Assembly: GCF_014529535.1 (NCBI RefSeq)
Contig: NW_023503423.1
Span: forward strand, 6,186,473-6,250,472
DNA length: 64,000 nucleotides
Reading direction: 5' to 3'
Source of the DNA: Bradysia coprophila
Taxonomy: Eukaryota; Arthropoda; Insecta; Diptera; Sciaridae
Position numbers and translations under genes: made by a program. The notes beneath the pieces were generated by a model. That model was not told the origin of the DNA. It saw only the letters and a list, made by a program, of their open reading frames with translations, and ran no database searches. This document shows, in pieces, positions 12,307 through 25,500 of this stretch (position 1 is its first letter; the number at the start of each line of letters is the position of its first letter).

Positions 12307-12822
12307 GTTTTGTATGCAATATAGATTACCGGTAAATTTTCTCAAAAACTTCGGTAATACCGTTTACCGGTTTTTAAAAAAGAGACGGTAATTGCATTCA
12401 CTAATCGTACGGTATAAAAACGAATCTTGACAGGCTGAAAACAGCCTTATCCACAGAAGCAAACATAGCGGCAACATAATCTATTTTTTTCGTTAAAACT
12501 CTCCAGTTGATGATGATTGACATTTTAACGACATTGGAACACTGGAATTAAGCAACAGAGGGCATGCGACAATTTACTAGTTTACCCTGAAAACTACAAA
12601 AGAGACATCCTTTTTTTTATAGCTGAATTTGATCGTTTCGTGAAGGTTTACCCTGAAAACTACAACAGCACCATATTCAGCTAATTTCATACAAAATAGT
12701 ACTCTACTTGAGAAAAAATTGTCAAAATCGGCTCACTGCATCGGAAGTTAAAGGGCCTACTCAATGACCTTCGTAGAGTCCTTGCGTAAATATCATCCAT
12801 CCATGATATCATTAGAAAGCTC

Positions 12823-13031
12823 TAAAGTATAGTTTCCACTTAAAATGAGCACTCCGTTTAGCCTCCGTCTACATGACAGTTGTAAAATAGAACAAAGGAA
12901 CTGTCACGTAAACGGAGTAAAAAATTTAAATAAATTCAATTTCCACTCCGTTTGTATTGCGTGACGGTTCTTTTACTCTATTTTACAACTGTCATGTAGG
13001 AGTGCTCATTTTAAGTGGAAACTATACTTTA
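12823..13031. mobile_element. MITE of the TTTCCACTTA family
   Basis: Inverted ends of about 33 bp run from TAAAGTATAGTTTCCACTTA inward to CACTCC and return as the complement at 13000-13031. Similar ends are found at 15864-15961 and 24817-24930. The target duplication is unclear. Confidence 0.7.
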
Positions 13032-13516
13032 AGTTGTTAAGATTCGAAAAAAAACATTAATTTTTGAGAATAATCAGAATTCTCTCTATGGTCTCCCTAA
13101 CTTTCTATGCCTAAGAAAATTCAGTTAAAAATGCGAATTTTGGGATGATTGTTCACTTCTTGCGGTGTTATCTCCTATCCTATGCCATCGATTTCATTGT
13201 TTCTTTTTGCAGTCTACTTACGTTTATTGAAGCGCGTTTAGGCTTATGCAAGAGAGTTAAAAATGGGAACGATGTTTGGGATTAATAGAAGGTCAACCAC
13301 TCTTTTACATTGCAATTCGTCTGGAACTCATCTCTTTGCTTTCCATAAAATTGGATAACATCACTGAAGAACTACAGGGAGGTTTTGTATTCCTTTACAC
13401 AAATTATGCACTCATAGAACCGAAGGCTCTCTACCATTGATAGAACTCATCAAGCCATCTTTGGTGAATATTATTTTCAATGTCTCAGTTGCAAAATAAT
13501 TTGTTCTCATCTCGCA

Positions 13517-16500
13517 ATGTCCAAAGTGAGCAGCAAATTTGTAATTTTATTTGCAGCAATAACATTGCTTGATGCTACAAAGCAGGAGTGCTTTAAATCT
13601 TGTAATGACAACGGATTTTGTTACCTTGAAAATGGAACTGAAAAATGCAATTGCCTGGATCGCATCTACGCTGGAGAGTCATGTGATGATTTGGTTAACC
13701 ACTGCGACGAGAATCCATGCAAGAACGGTGGCAAATGCATGTAATTGAAATACTAACAGCACTCGTTTCCAAATTGTACGAAAATCTTTTTCTCGTATTT
13801 AGACCTGAAGCAGGCCAATACATTTGTTTGTGCGCGAAGAATTTCTACGGTCAGAATTGCACATTTACAGAAAAACTTTTCGGTCAAATCTACCTACAGT
13901 ACAATCATATCGCTCCTGTCAGTAGCAACGATAATCATTTTCTGATCATATTGACGGATTTGGGCACCGTTAAGTCAATGGTTGAAATGGTCACTTCCGG
14001 ATATGCCATTGCTGGCGATCTGAGTTTTCCATCCGATTCAGGAGATTTTGTACAAACAAATGACATCAGAGCAATAGCGACACAGTTTAACGTTTCTGTG
14101 TCACCGTCAATTCCCACCGGCAATGTTTTTTATCATGCAGGCAAATACCGGATGTCCACACCTGGCATAGCCATAGTCACACTCACAATAACCGATTTTT
14201 CTGGTTCGTCCTTGTTCTATGGGTGGGATTTTCAATTTGGTAGCACGAAAAATGTTGGATGCAATCCGATAATAGGAATAAGAAACTGGTGAGGATTATC
14301 TTTGAGCCTATCCAGATGCTGTGGATAAAATTTCACTTTCATTTGAAGTGGAGGACCGCGTGATTTTGTGTCTGTGAACGTAAAACAATCAGTTTTTGTG
14401 GAGGCTACCATTCAAAGGGACTGTGGCCGCGATTCTAATATTGCATACAGTTGGTCCATCTCTAATTATTTTGACACAAGTAAGTGCGCTGACTGACTAC
14501 ACACATACGCATAACATTATTCCTCCTTCTTAATCCCGCTAGAAACGTTGCAGTCTTTCAATGTTGACAGTCGTTCACTGAAAGTACCACCTTTCAGTAT
14601 ACTGACCAATTACAACCGGGAAGACGTCTTCTCCAGACTTAATGTAATAAAACTGGTGACGTTGGAGAGGAGTGCCGATGGAACACAATCTGGCGAAGCA
14701 GTTAACAGAGTAAATCAATTTTTTCTCTGTAGACAGATAATTTTCAGATCGCAGCACTGCAGTGCTGTGCTCGCAGCAGGGCCTATTTTTGGAAATTTTT
14801 TCCAAAATTGCCAAAAATTTCCAAAAAATGCAGACGTTCAAACACCGAATTTTTCGATAACTTCGAACGGTTTTGGCAACTCCAAACCTCAGCCTTGCGT
14901 TTTAGCTAACTCTCAATTGTTTTGTTTGATTCTTGACACTATCAGCTTTCAAATGAAGTCGAGCATGAATAATTTGAAAGATGAGAGTGTCAATAAACAC
15001 ACAAAATCATTGAGAACCGGCTACAACACAAGGTTGAGCTAAAGAGTTGCCAAAACCGTTCGAAGTTATCGAAAAATTCGGTTTTTGGACGTTCGCAGTT
15101 TTTGGAAATTTTTGGCAATTTTTTGGAAATTTAGGAAAAAATTTCCAAAAAAAATTACAAAAATAGGCAGACAAAATGATGATGGAATCTCAAGAGCTAT
15201 TTGAAAACACATGAGGCATCGAACACGTGTTTCGACCAAAATTTTCTTTGTTCTTTGATGTTTAACGAAACTATAACAAAGAGAATTTTGATCGAAACAT
15301 GTTTTCGATGTCTCGTGTGTTTTGCTTATGCTGAAAACAAACGAGGCATTCAAAACATGTTTTGGTCCTTGTTTTCATGACGAAATTGTCGCAACTGTCA
15401 AATAAAGTTAGAAATTTCTCTATCGAAAATTACGATTGCTGCATTTGTCAATGAAAACTAGGACCAAAACACGTTTTCAATGTCTCGTTTGTTTTCAGCA
15501 TTAAAGTTTAGAGTTTTAGGATTATATTTTATGACAAAATGACAAATTGCGTAAGCACGTTACTAAAAAAGGGACATTTTGCTCTGCTAGCCTTACACTG
15601 ACGTATCATTGAAAACGTTTAGTTTCTTCGCTTGGAAACACCATAGATTCAAATTATTTCGCAAAGTAAAATTCACACAAATTTAAAGCATGTAGACGAG
15701 ATGCTCTATAAGCTCGACTTTCTGACAAAAAGTATAATCGTCGTACACCCTCTCACCAGAAGGCGAGAAAAATGACATCTCGCCAAGAAAACCTTTCTGA
15801 TGCTGCTTGCGATTCTTTTCGAAATATGTCATGTGAAACGTAAACCGTAAAGGTGATGCTTGATTTCCACTTACAAAAAAACCACTCCGTTTTGACTCCG
15901 TTTAGCTAAAACACGCCTCTTGTTTAAATAGTAAATGGAGTGGCTGTTTTTTAAGTGGAAACCTACGTTAGGGACCTGAATTTTATCACTTAAGACCAAT
16001 TTCGATTTAACCTTTAACGGTAAAATTTCGCTCAAAAAAGGACAAATGAATCTGTATCCACTTTGTCACTTTGTGGTTCCCCATTCTCTATTTTCGATCA
16101 AGTTAATTGATTGAAGTTTGATATCGATTACGTATCAAAGAACGAAGTCGACGGACGGGGGAAGTACCGTCCAGGCATGAGCGCCGTCGGAGAAACCTCG
16201 GCGGCGGCTAGCCGAAAAAAATTTCTCGGCGGCGGCGAAAAAGTCGGCTTGAGCCGGCTTAAAACGGCTCGGCTGGAGGTTCCTTTTAACTTTTTTAAAA
16301 AATAAAAACGTTTAGATAAATTCATGGAAAATGAACTAGTAAGCATGAAAATGAAATTGTACGGAAAGCGAAAATGTAGGTAGATTAGGTTGTTCAAAGT
16401 GCAAGTGGAACTGGTCTTGTTACAAGCAAGTCTCTAAGTCTAAGGTTCACTAACACGTCAAGTTTTATTGCCTCAAAACTTGAACTAAATGGAAAATCAT

Positions 16501-19500
16501 GCTCCAGTACACTCATTTAACTCATTAAGAAAATGGTTTTCGAGAAGAAATCGAAAGCTCACGAAAATCAAGTAAAAATTGAAAAGAAAAAAAATCGAGA
16601 AAATTCGCAAAGATCGATAAAGTTTTCTCAAATTTGTGAATTAACTGATTGTGCGCCTTCGGCTCGTTCCGCAAAGGTCAAACTTGCCAAAACAACAAAC
16701 TTAGAAGCGAGGACGTAATATACCATTCTGGAAAATTCATGAAAATTCAAGAAAATTTTCAAAATTTTGTTAATTTTGAAAAAAAAAATCAAAAAGTACT
16801 TGAGCTGCTTAGGATCAACAGGAATCTCGGGTTTCAAAATTATTTCACCCATTCACCTTACGAAATCTTTATTTCATTTTCCAGCCGTTTCAAGCCGGCT
16901 TGAGCCGTGTTTTTGGCACCGGCTAAGCTGCGGCGCGGCTTGCTCAAAAATGGCCGGCGGCGGCTTGATCGGCGGCTTATTTTCGGCAAATTACCAAAAT
17001 TATTTTCATTAGGGTCCGTCCTCCTTATAGAGTCCCTTTGAGTCGCTCATAAGGCCACGATTTGAAATCTTATACCAACCCATAGGAAACCCATTCGTTC
17101 GGCACTAACGAGATCGTAGAGCACTTGTTCAAATGGTCTTTGGTTCTTTGGTTTATAACGAGTTGTTGTCCAAGATTTTTTTCGCGATTTGTTACATTTT
17201 GGCGTTGATTCACACTCTGGCGATTTTTCTTGACGTTTCTCCATTTTTGGTTGATTTGTTAAATCACCATGACAAATGGTCAGAACGTGAAGATACGTTA
17301 AGAAAAATTTCCAAAGTGTGAAGAAACGCCAAGAAAAATCTCCAGAGTGTGAAGAAACGCCATAAAGACACATTTTCTATTCTTTATGTTTCTAGGCGTT
17401 TCTTCACACTTTGTCGAAACTCTGTGAATTTTAGTCAAAAATTCGAGTCCATCACTGTTAGTCGTAGAGTATATTGTGTGTATTGGTGGAGCTGTTTAAT
17501 TACTTGCTCCGAGCTCTCAGCGGGAACACCTTTTCATTTGTAGATATTGAAGACATTTGCATAGTAAGGCTCTCCCTGCTCAGCTGTTTTTTCTTCTTCT
17601 CTAAAACACAGTGCTACATATTCATCGTCAAGGACGACCCGATTGCAAAAATCGCTGGTGGTGAACGTCAAGAATATTCTAACACGCAACAAATATTGAT
17701 GGATGCTTCAGACTCTGCGGATATGGCGGTGCATCCGAGGCAAAATCAAAATTTGATATACTCGTGGCGGTGCAGCAGCATCAACGATGCAGACGACTAT
17801 TGCAAGAATCTAAACGAAATCGGTACGTTTGTAACCACTCCTTTATTACCTTACATAATTTTGGTGTTTGGACAGCCATTGAACCCATTTTAAACACAGA
17901 AATTTTACCCCAATGAACACGCGAGACAGACAAATACTTCTTAGAAACTAATTTTTCTTCCAATTCTTTTTCGCTTGCAACTTCTTCGTTCGCACCTTTC
18001 TCATTTCGTTCATCATGAAATATGCGCCCGGCAAAATCAATACGATCAGATAGATTTTCATGAACATGACCATGTCGAAGGTGGCATTCCATTTGTTCGG
18101 CATTTCGACGGTAAAGCGACCGGTCTCCTCAAAATAGGGAATGTTCCGCAAAATGATGATTCCTTCGCACAAAATACCCAACGGATACAGCGGTATCCAA
18201 AGCGAGTAGCGCAGCCATGTCAGTAAGGCGATGCTCTTTTGCATCAATCCGGTCAGATAGTACGGATAACGAACCAATTCGATGCCCGACCAAATCATGA
18301 ATAGATAGAAGACCACCGGCTTCGTTTGCATTCGTTCCTCCATATTGATCATCACAAACAGAATAAAATTGCGACCGGTCACCTGATGGGAGCCATTACG
18401 TTCAATGTATGCAAAACGTCATGTTTTAACTGAATGCTTACCTGAACGAATGGCATCAATACACTGCCTTTTGTGTAGCGGAAATACGGATGCATGACCT
18501 CCAGATATTGTAGGATTTGGCAGAATTTGAATGCATTGCCAACAGTTTCGTATGTTCCCTTCATCGAATCGGCTCCATCCCGATAGTAGCGTATGCTCAT
18601 TACAATGAAAATGTACAGGAAACCGACGAATTGTATCAGGTTGTACATTATGAGGTATACCGTTCGTGTTTGCTCTGAAATTTGTCAATCACTTGATCAG
18701 TCTGTTAAATCCGAACGACTTGTTGTACCTTTACGGTATCCAATTTCATCTTTTTGCAAACGTTCGTACAGTCCTGGGTAGTCGTTCATTACGTTTCGGG
18801 TTTCTTCTTCTTCAACGTCATCTTCTGGATCGCATCGCCAGCGATCGAAATCAATCTGAAACCGAGAAAGATCGCCAAAGGATGGGACATTGATGGTTGT
18901 GTTGTACCTTTCGTCTAAGTAATTATCAAGGATTTCGAACACTCACCTTAAGCCACTGCGGCTTCTGCGGTTGTGATGTTATCCTTGGCCACCATACATC
19001 CACACTTTTTTGCAACGTAATGTTCACTTTGGAATCTAAAATTTTGTACTTGCTGGCCTGTAAAATCAAAGGTCAAAAATCAATTTTTCCCCTCTCTCTC
19101 TCTCTTTCCTCTGCTTTCACAATTCGATGACCGAACCTCTGTATCAACTTGTGAGTATAAATCGATATGAAAGCTGTACTGATTGGAACCACAAGCCGCA
19201 ACGCCGTGTCCACTAAATGTTATACTTTTATCGTGCAGTTGTATGTCCGGATCCTTAATGAAATTTGCAGAAAAATTATCTTATTTCCATACGTTCCACT
19301 TCGGCCATTGCTGTACTTACTTTTACATCTTTGAGGTCGACTTTAAGAGTGACTTGGGTTTCACTTTGTGCCCAATAAACAAACGGACTCGGTAAATTCG
19401 ACATGATATACACCCGATGATAACAAAAAAAAAGTTGCAAGTCAATAACACTACACACCGAAAATCATCGAGAAAGTAATCATCAATCATCAGTCAAAGC

Positions 19501-22500
19501 GGCGAGCCGTCAATATTAAAAGCCAGAACATAAAAGTGTCTACTGAAACACAAGAATGTTTCGTAACTGATCAGCGCCATGCCAAAACGTCATGCACACA
19601 ACTTCACTGAATGTGGAGCGTACGGTCTCAGCGCACTGTAAACCAAACAAACAGAACCTCGAACAGAACAGATTTTTTAAGAGTGAGTTGGCCCTTAATT
19701 TTGTATGGAATATCTGACAGTGAACTAGATATGTCACTTCACTCGGGCTACATGCGAAAGTGCTTAATAAATTGTTCAAAACTTTTATTTCGCTTAGACA
19801 CTCAGCTTCCCTCTATACTTATTAGATACCACTGGTATCATACCAGTCATACCTACATACCTACCTGAAAGAACAGATTAAGACACTTCTGAGTTGATCA
19901 GGAAGGTGGTGGAACACAAGGTTCTGAAAGAACAGGTTAAGACGCCAACGAAGGCGGACGACACCAACTTTGTTAAAAGCAGAAACCAGTGCCTCTGGAA
20001 ATTCCATTTCATGTATTTTATATGAAAGGCTCTTTCGTAAGCGACTTTTTATGTCACTACTTCACTGGCGCCGTATCGGCGGCTATCGGCAACTCAAATT
20101 GATTTTAATACACAATTTCAACTGTACTGGAATTGCTGAGCAATTGTGTTTATTACAGCACTGCTCCGTGGATATTTTGCGATCGGTTTAACCTCCTCAT
20201 ACAACCTTGGATTTTCGAACATAACGACATGTATATTTTGGACATGTAATTACTTTCGGTTCTCTTAGCAGGCCTAAAAAACTCGATACGTCACACGGAA
20301 AAGTACTTTCGGAAAGATTGTATTGACAAATATGAGAACATTTATTTACCAAAAATTGGGCAAAAATACCGAAATATCACAAATAATAGTCATATTTTAG
20401 GTATGCGTTAAGGAAAGGGAAAAGAAAATTGACGATTTGCAACGACGCGTATCGGAAAGATATCGAACATATATTTTTCATAGAATGTGGTAATAATTTG
20501 CAATGAAAGTATAGAACAGGTATGGTCGATCAGCGAATTCTTCTTAAACGCACTCACATTTTATGTCAAAATAATATGAAAATGAATGCGTTTAAGTACG
20601 AAAATCAAATTTTTATGTCCTCCTGGCGGACAATAGACCATAATTGGTTTACACTTTCATTGATAATTTGTTATGAGCAAAATTGGAACTTATTTATGTC
20701 CGATAATCAAATTTTTTCAACATAGAAAGTGGTGTCATCTGTAGTTTAAATCGCGAATAGAGTGAAGTATATAATAATAAATCAGATATGCTTACCTGTC
20801 AAAGTAAATCATTTCCGCATTTGTTTACGTCAAACTTATAAAATTAAATCATTTTTCGCCCGTTTGTCTTATAACATGCTGAACACAGATATTGAAAACA
20901 TGTTCATGTTGGAATATTTCGAACGAAGTTGATACAGTGTTTAAGGAGAGCGAAAACCAGTTAAATTTAATTGGTCTCGGGGTCAGCTGTCAAATATTCA
21001 TCAATGAAAAAAGAAATTGAGAGTTGAGCCCAGTTTAAATTTGTATGTGATTTCTCTCATTTTGACGTGTGACGGTGTGACCCCGACACCAGTTTAAACA
21101 AAGTGGTCAAAAATCGCTCTCCTTAAACACTGTATTATGGTCGCGGCTATCAAAAACTTGAAGCTTTGTGTTGACATTTAACGCCATGCATTGACAGTGT
21201 TTTTGTTGTGACAGCTAGTGACAGTAGATCTGGCCTAAACGTGGTCTGGAAAAACATTTCGAATAAAAACTCATTCAGCGAAACTCTGTGAAAATGTCTC
21301 AGGATAACGATGATATGGCGTCATCGTCGAACCGTGATTTCGTAGGGAACAAAATAAAATTTGAAGACTCGAAATTTTCCGGCACAATCGTTGAGACGGA
21401 CAGCAAATCAAAACCGTTCCGCCAGAAGAAAATTAAACGCGAAAAGTTCAAAATCGATCCGGAAGCATTGAAAAGGCATTCGCGTGGACCAGCGGCTAAT
21501 GAAACCGGTGTCAAAACAAATTTGTTTAAGAAGAAACTAAAGCAGAAGGAAATTTACTTGCAGTTCTCTAACGAGCAGGCGGCTAGAACTGAAATCTTAC
21601 GAAATGAAGAGGAGGGGTAAGTTTGATGGACGCTTTATCGAATGAACCAGGCGAACAATCTAACAATTGGAAATCTTTCAGTTTTATCGAAGCAGACGAG
21701 GGAGAGAGTACAATTGAGTACACCCAATCACAGATTGTCCAAAATGTGGACATAACATCAGCCGCAAAGCACTTCAGTTTGAATCTGGGATTCGGTCCGT
21801 ACCGAATGAAATACACGAAAAATGGACGTCATTTACTGATCGGAGGACGAAAGGGACATGTAGCTGCATTCGACTGGATAACGAAGCGGCTTCATTGTGA
21901 AATGAATGTGACTGAGGAGGTGGTTGACGTCGCATGGTTGCATATAGAAACAATGTTTGCTGTTGCCCAGAAGAGTTGGGTCCATTTTTACGACAATCAA
22001 GGAACGGAACTGCACTGCGTCAAACAGATGAACAGCGTCAACCGGCTGGAATTTCTTCCGCATCATTTCCTGCTAGCCAGTGGTAATGAAGTTGGTTTTC
22101 TCAGTTGGTTGGACACATCCATCGGTGAAATGGTCAGCGAGTACAATACTCGACTAGGTCCCGTTCGACTAATGACAACAAATCCAACTAACGGTGTGCT
22201 CTGCTTGGGTGGCTCAAAAGGAGTAGTGTCTATGTGGTCTCCATCTACTAGAGAACCATTAGCAAAACTGCTGTGCCATCCGACACCACTTTCATCAATA
22301 GCAGTTGATCCTAAAGGCACCTATATGGCCACATGTGGTCTCGACAAATCAGTAAAAATTTGGGACATCCGAGCCCTAAGCGGTCCAACAATCGAGTACA
22401 AAATCCGTTTACCTGCTCAGCACATGTCAATTTCGCAAAAAGGTTTATTGGGTCTGGCGATGGGTAATGTCTGCGAGGTGCACAAGAAGCCAAATCTGAT

Positions 22501-25500
22501 ATCTCCGACACATGCGTACATCATGCAAAAATGCGACGATTTCATACACGGCATGGAATTCTGTCCGTATGAAGATGTTCTGGGCGTCACAACGAGAAAG
22601 GGATTTCAATCATTGCTGGTGCCCGGTTCGGGTGAAGCCAATTTCGATGCCTTGGAAGCGAATCCATTCCAAACGAAATCGCAGCGCAGAGAGAACGAAG
22701 TGCATGCGTTGTTGGACAAAATTCCGCCAGAATTTATCGCATTGGATCCAGCAGCTATTGTTCGCGTTGACGTGCCCACATTCAAAGAGAAAGTCGAGGC
22801 GAAGAAGAATTTATTGGTATGTGTGCCGTCTGTGAAACTGGCGTGTTTCGTCCATCTCATTCGTTTTTCTGTTATTTCAGTATCTGAAACCGCCCAAGAT
22901 CGATTTCAAGCGTGCGAAGAAGATGAAAGGAAAAGGAGGTTCGGCGAATACAGCCAAAGTTAAGCAGATCGTCAAGAATGCCAAGAAGAAAGTAAGTTTT
23001 TTGGAAGTAAATTTTTACAAGGGACATTGCAGGCACACTTTGGTAAATTGCAACATGTAAATAGTTGGGAGCTTTCGGTGATCCGCTTTTCCACTTCTTA
23101 CAATTATTGTCAACGTCAAACATTTTTCACAATCTCTGTGATCCGATTAACACTTCAGGGTTGTTCCAGATTAAATGTGTTCGAATTCAGCTAGATTTTC
23201 ATCAAACTATTTTGTCACCCTTGTTAGGCTGCTTGGCATCCAAAATATTTCCATTTAAACGGTCCCTAGAATTAGTTGTTTAAATTCGCCCGCTCAAAGA
23301 CAGCCTGTTTTGTTAATGCGTCAATGAATTAGACCATAAATCACAACTGCATCCACTAATGTTCACGCTTCAAATCCAAAGGAGACAAAAGAGAATTGTC
23401 CTTAAAACCGATTAAACGATAGGTTGGAATAATCACTAAAATCTGCTGTCTGGTTGTCCCCAAAAATCGATAGCCTTACCCAAAATTAAAAGTTGTACCT
23501 TCCGTCATACTGCCTCTGACTGTAGGTTGATGTTAAATGACGGTTAAGTTAGCTCAAAAGTTTTCTCAAAATTTTAGCGATATCGCTAACCTTGAACGAT
23601 TTTGCGCTACGAAATCAGTTAGCGCTATTTCGTAGCGCTAAATCAATTTTGAGAAATCTTCAGACATTTGGAATTTTGAGAAAACTTTCAGATTTTGGGA
23701 TAACTTCGGTCGTCCCGTATTCTGAGAAAACTGTCAGATTTTGGGATAACTTCGGTCGTACGGAATTCTGAGAAAACTTTCAGATTTTGGGATAATTTCA
23801 GTCGTACCGAATTTCGAGAAAACTTTCAGATTTTGGGATAACTTCAGTCGTACTAAATTTTGGGAAATCTATAAAATCTTGGGATATCTACCGTCGTCCC
23901 ATATTTTGAGAAAACTTTCAGGTTTTGGGATATCTTCAATCATACGGAATTTTGAGAAATCTATAAAATCTTGGGATATCTACGGTCGTCTGGTATTTTG
24001 AGAAAACTTTTAGATTTTGGGATAATTTCGGACTTCCCATATTTTGAGAAAACTTTCAGATTTTGGGATAACTTCGGTCGTCCCGTATTCTGAGAAAACT
24101 GTCAGATTTTGGGATAACTTCGGTCATACGGAATTTTGAGAAATCTATATAATCTTGGGATATCTACAGTCGTACCGAATTTTGAGAAAACATTCAGGTT
24201 TTGCGGTATGTTCCGTCGCAGTCTATACACCGAAAATTTTGAGTTTGGAAAAGAAAGATCCCGTAGAATCGATTTTTTGATGTTTACGATTTAATTATGG
24301 CGAATTAGTGGATCAAGGGTGTGTCGATTTCATTGATGCATAGTAAGAAGAGTTGTGTTTCATTTCATTTCAATATTTTTATTAATTCCAAACTCAAAAT
24401 TTTCGGTGTTATCCCAAAATCTGAAAGTTTTCTCAAAATTCCAAATGTCTGAAGATTTCTCAAAATTGATTTAGCGCTAACTGATTTCGTAGCGCAAAAT
24501 CGTTCAAGGTTAGCGATATCGCTAAAATTTTGAGAAAACTTTTGAGCTAACTTAACCGTCGTGATGTTAATCGCTTTACAATTGCTTGGAATCTACAGTT
24601 AACATCAACCAAATTTATGAAGCAATTTTCTTCAGCTGTTTATCTGCTGGTCCACTCATTGACTTATACGTATTAATACGAATTTAACAGTCTTACGCGC
24701 GCGTGGTAGTGGTAAACCGTATGAAGACGTATGAGACAGTGAGGTTGTATGAGTGGGCCAGCTGATGAACAGCCGACCCAAATTGCGTCACAAATTTGGT
24801 TAATATTAAGCACAGGTTTCCACTTACGAAAAAAGCACTCCCTTTGTCTTCGTTTACTCTTTAAACAATAGAAAAAGGTCATAGTTTAGGTCAACAGAGG
24901 TAAGACGGAGTGCTTCTTTCGTAAGTGAAAATCAGGGCTAATTGTACGTTACATCCTAAAAAAATTGAAAATCTTAAATTTATGACGACTAAGCTCGCCG
25001 TATTATGTACCGTAATCGATTCAAATATTTTTTTTTCGTTTCAGGAATTCGTTAAAGACATCAAAGGAATTAAAGAGAAAATATTCAACGAACACAAACT
25101 TAAGTCATCCGAGTCGTCTGCCGATCAACCGAAGCATGTGCTCGACAGATTTAAATCGAAAAAGAAAATTTGAATTTTTATGTAAAATAAATCGTTTTAA
25201 TGAACTGCTTTGTGTATTCGGCTTATTGTTGATTCGTTGGAGGAAGTGACTCTTTGAATTTTTGTGAACTGGCGTCCGCTTGTAGTTTATCAGTTTTGGT
25301 ACTTCATCATTCCAGTAACGAAATGCTTCGATTGCTAATTTCAAATCTAACATAAATTGACCAACTGTGTCCTAATACAAGTATACATCACATCAACAGC
25401 TTTTCCCTCTTCCAAGGAATTCTTTCTTCTCTTTCAAGGATTCGCATTTCTTTCGACTCTATTCTATTTATCCTTTAACAAGGCCGGGTTCAGATAGTCA

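Larger units (their letters stand above)
11294..12403. mobile_element. Non-autonomous hAT-type element with perfect 8-bp target duplication
   Basis: The ends are perfect 12-bp inverted repeats, TAGTGAATGCAA at 11294-11305 and its complement at 12392-12403. They are flanked by the identical 8-bp direct repeat ATCGTACG (11286-11293 and 12404-12411). An 8-bp target duplication and TAGTG-type ends are hallmarks of the hAT superfamily. Both subterminal regions carry several copies of ACCGGTAA or its complement, as expected for transposase-binding repeats. There is no transposase ORF. Two other elements lie inside it. Confidence 0.9.
14710..17611. other. Intron 4 of the polycystin-1-like gene, filled with transposon remnants
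   Basis: GT at 14710 and AG at 17610-17611 bound a 2.9-kb intron; neighbouring introns 1-3 are only about 60 bp. It contains at least five repeat-type insertions, listed separately, and no recognised coding exon. Confidence 0.8.

Noticed and set aside
14548-15042. 164-codon frame continuing past the polycystin-1-like exon 4
   Set aside because: After the GT at 14710 the frame runs into the foldback-type element; only 14543-14709 is coding, and it joins 17612 in phase.
16111-17012. Short frames over the CGGCGG-rich region
   Set aside because: The same frames occur in the second copy at 63 kb, so they belong to a non-autonomous hAT-type element with no transposase motif.
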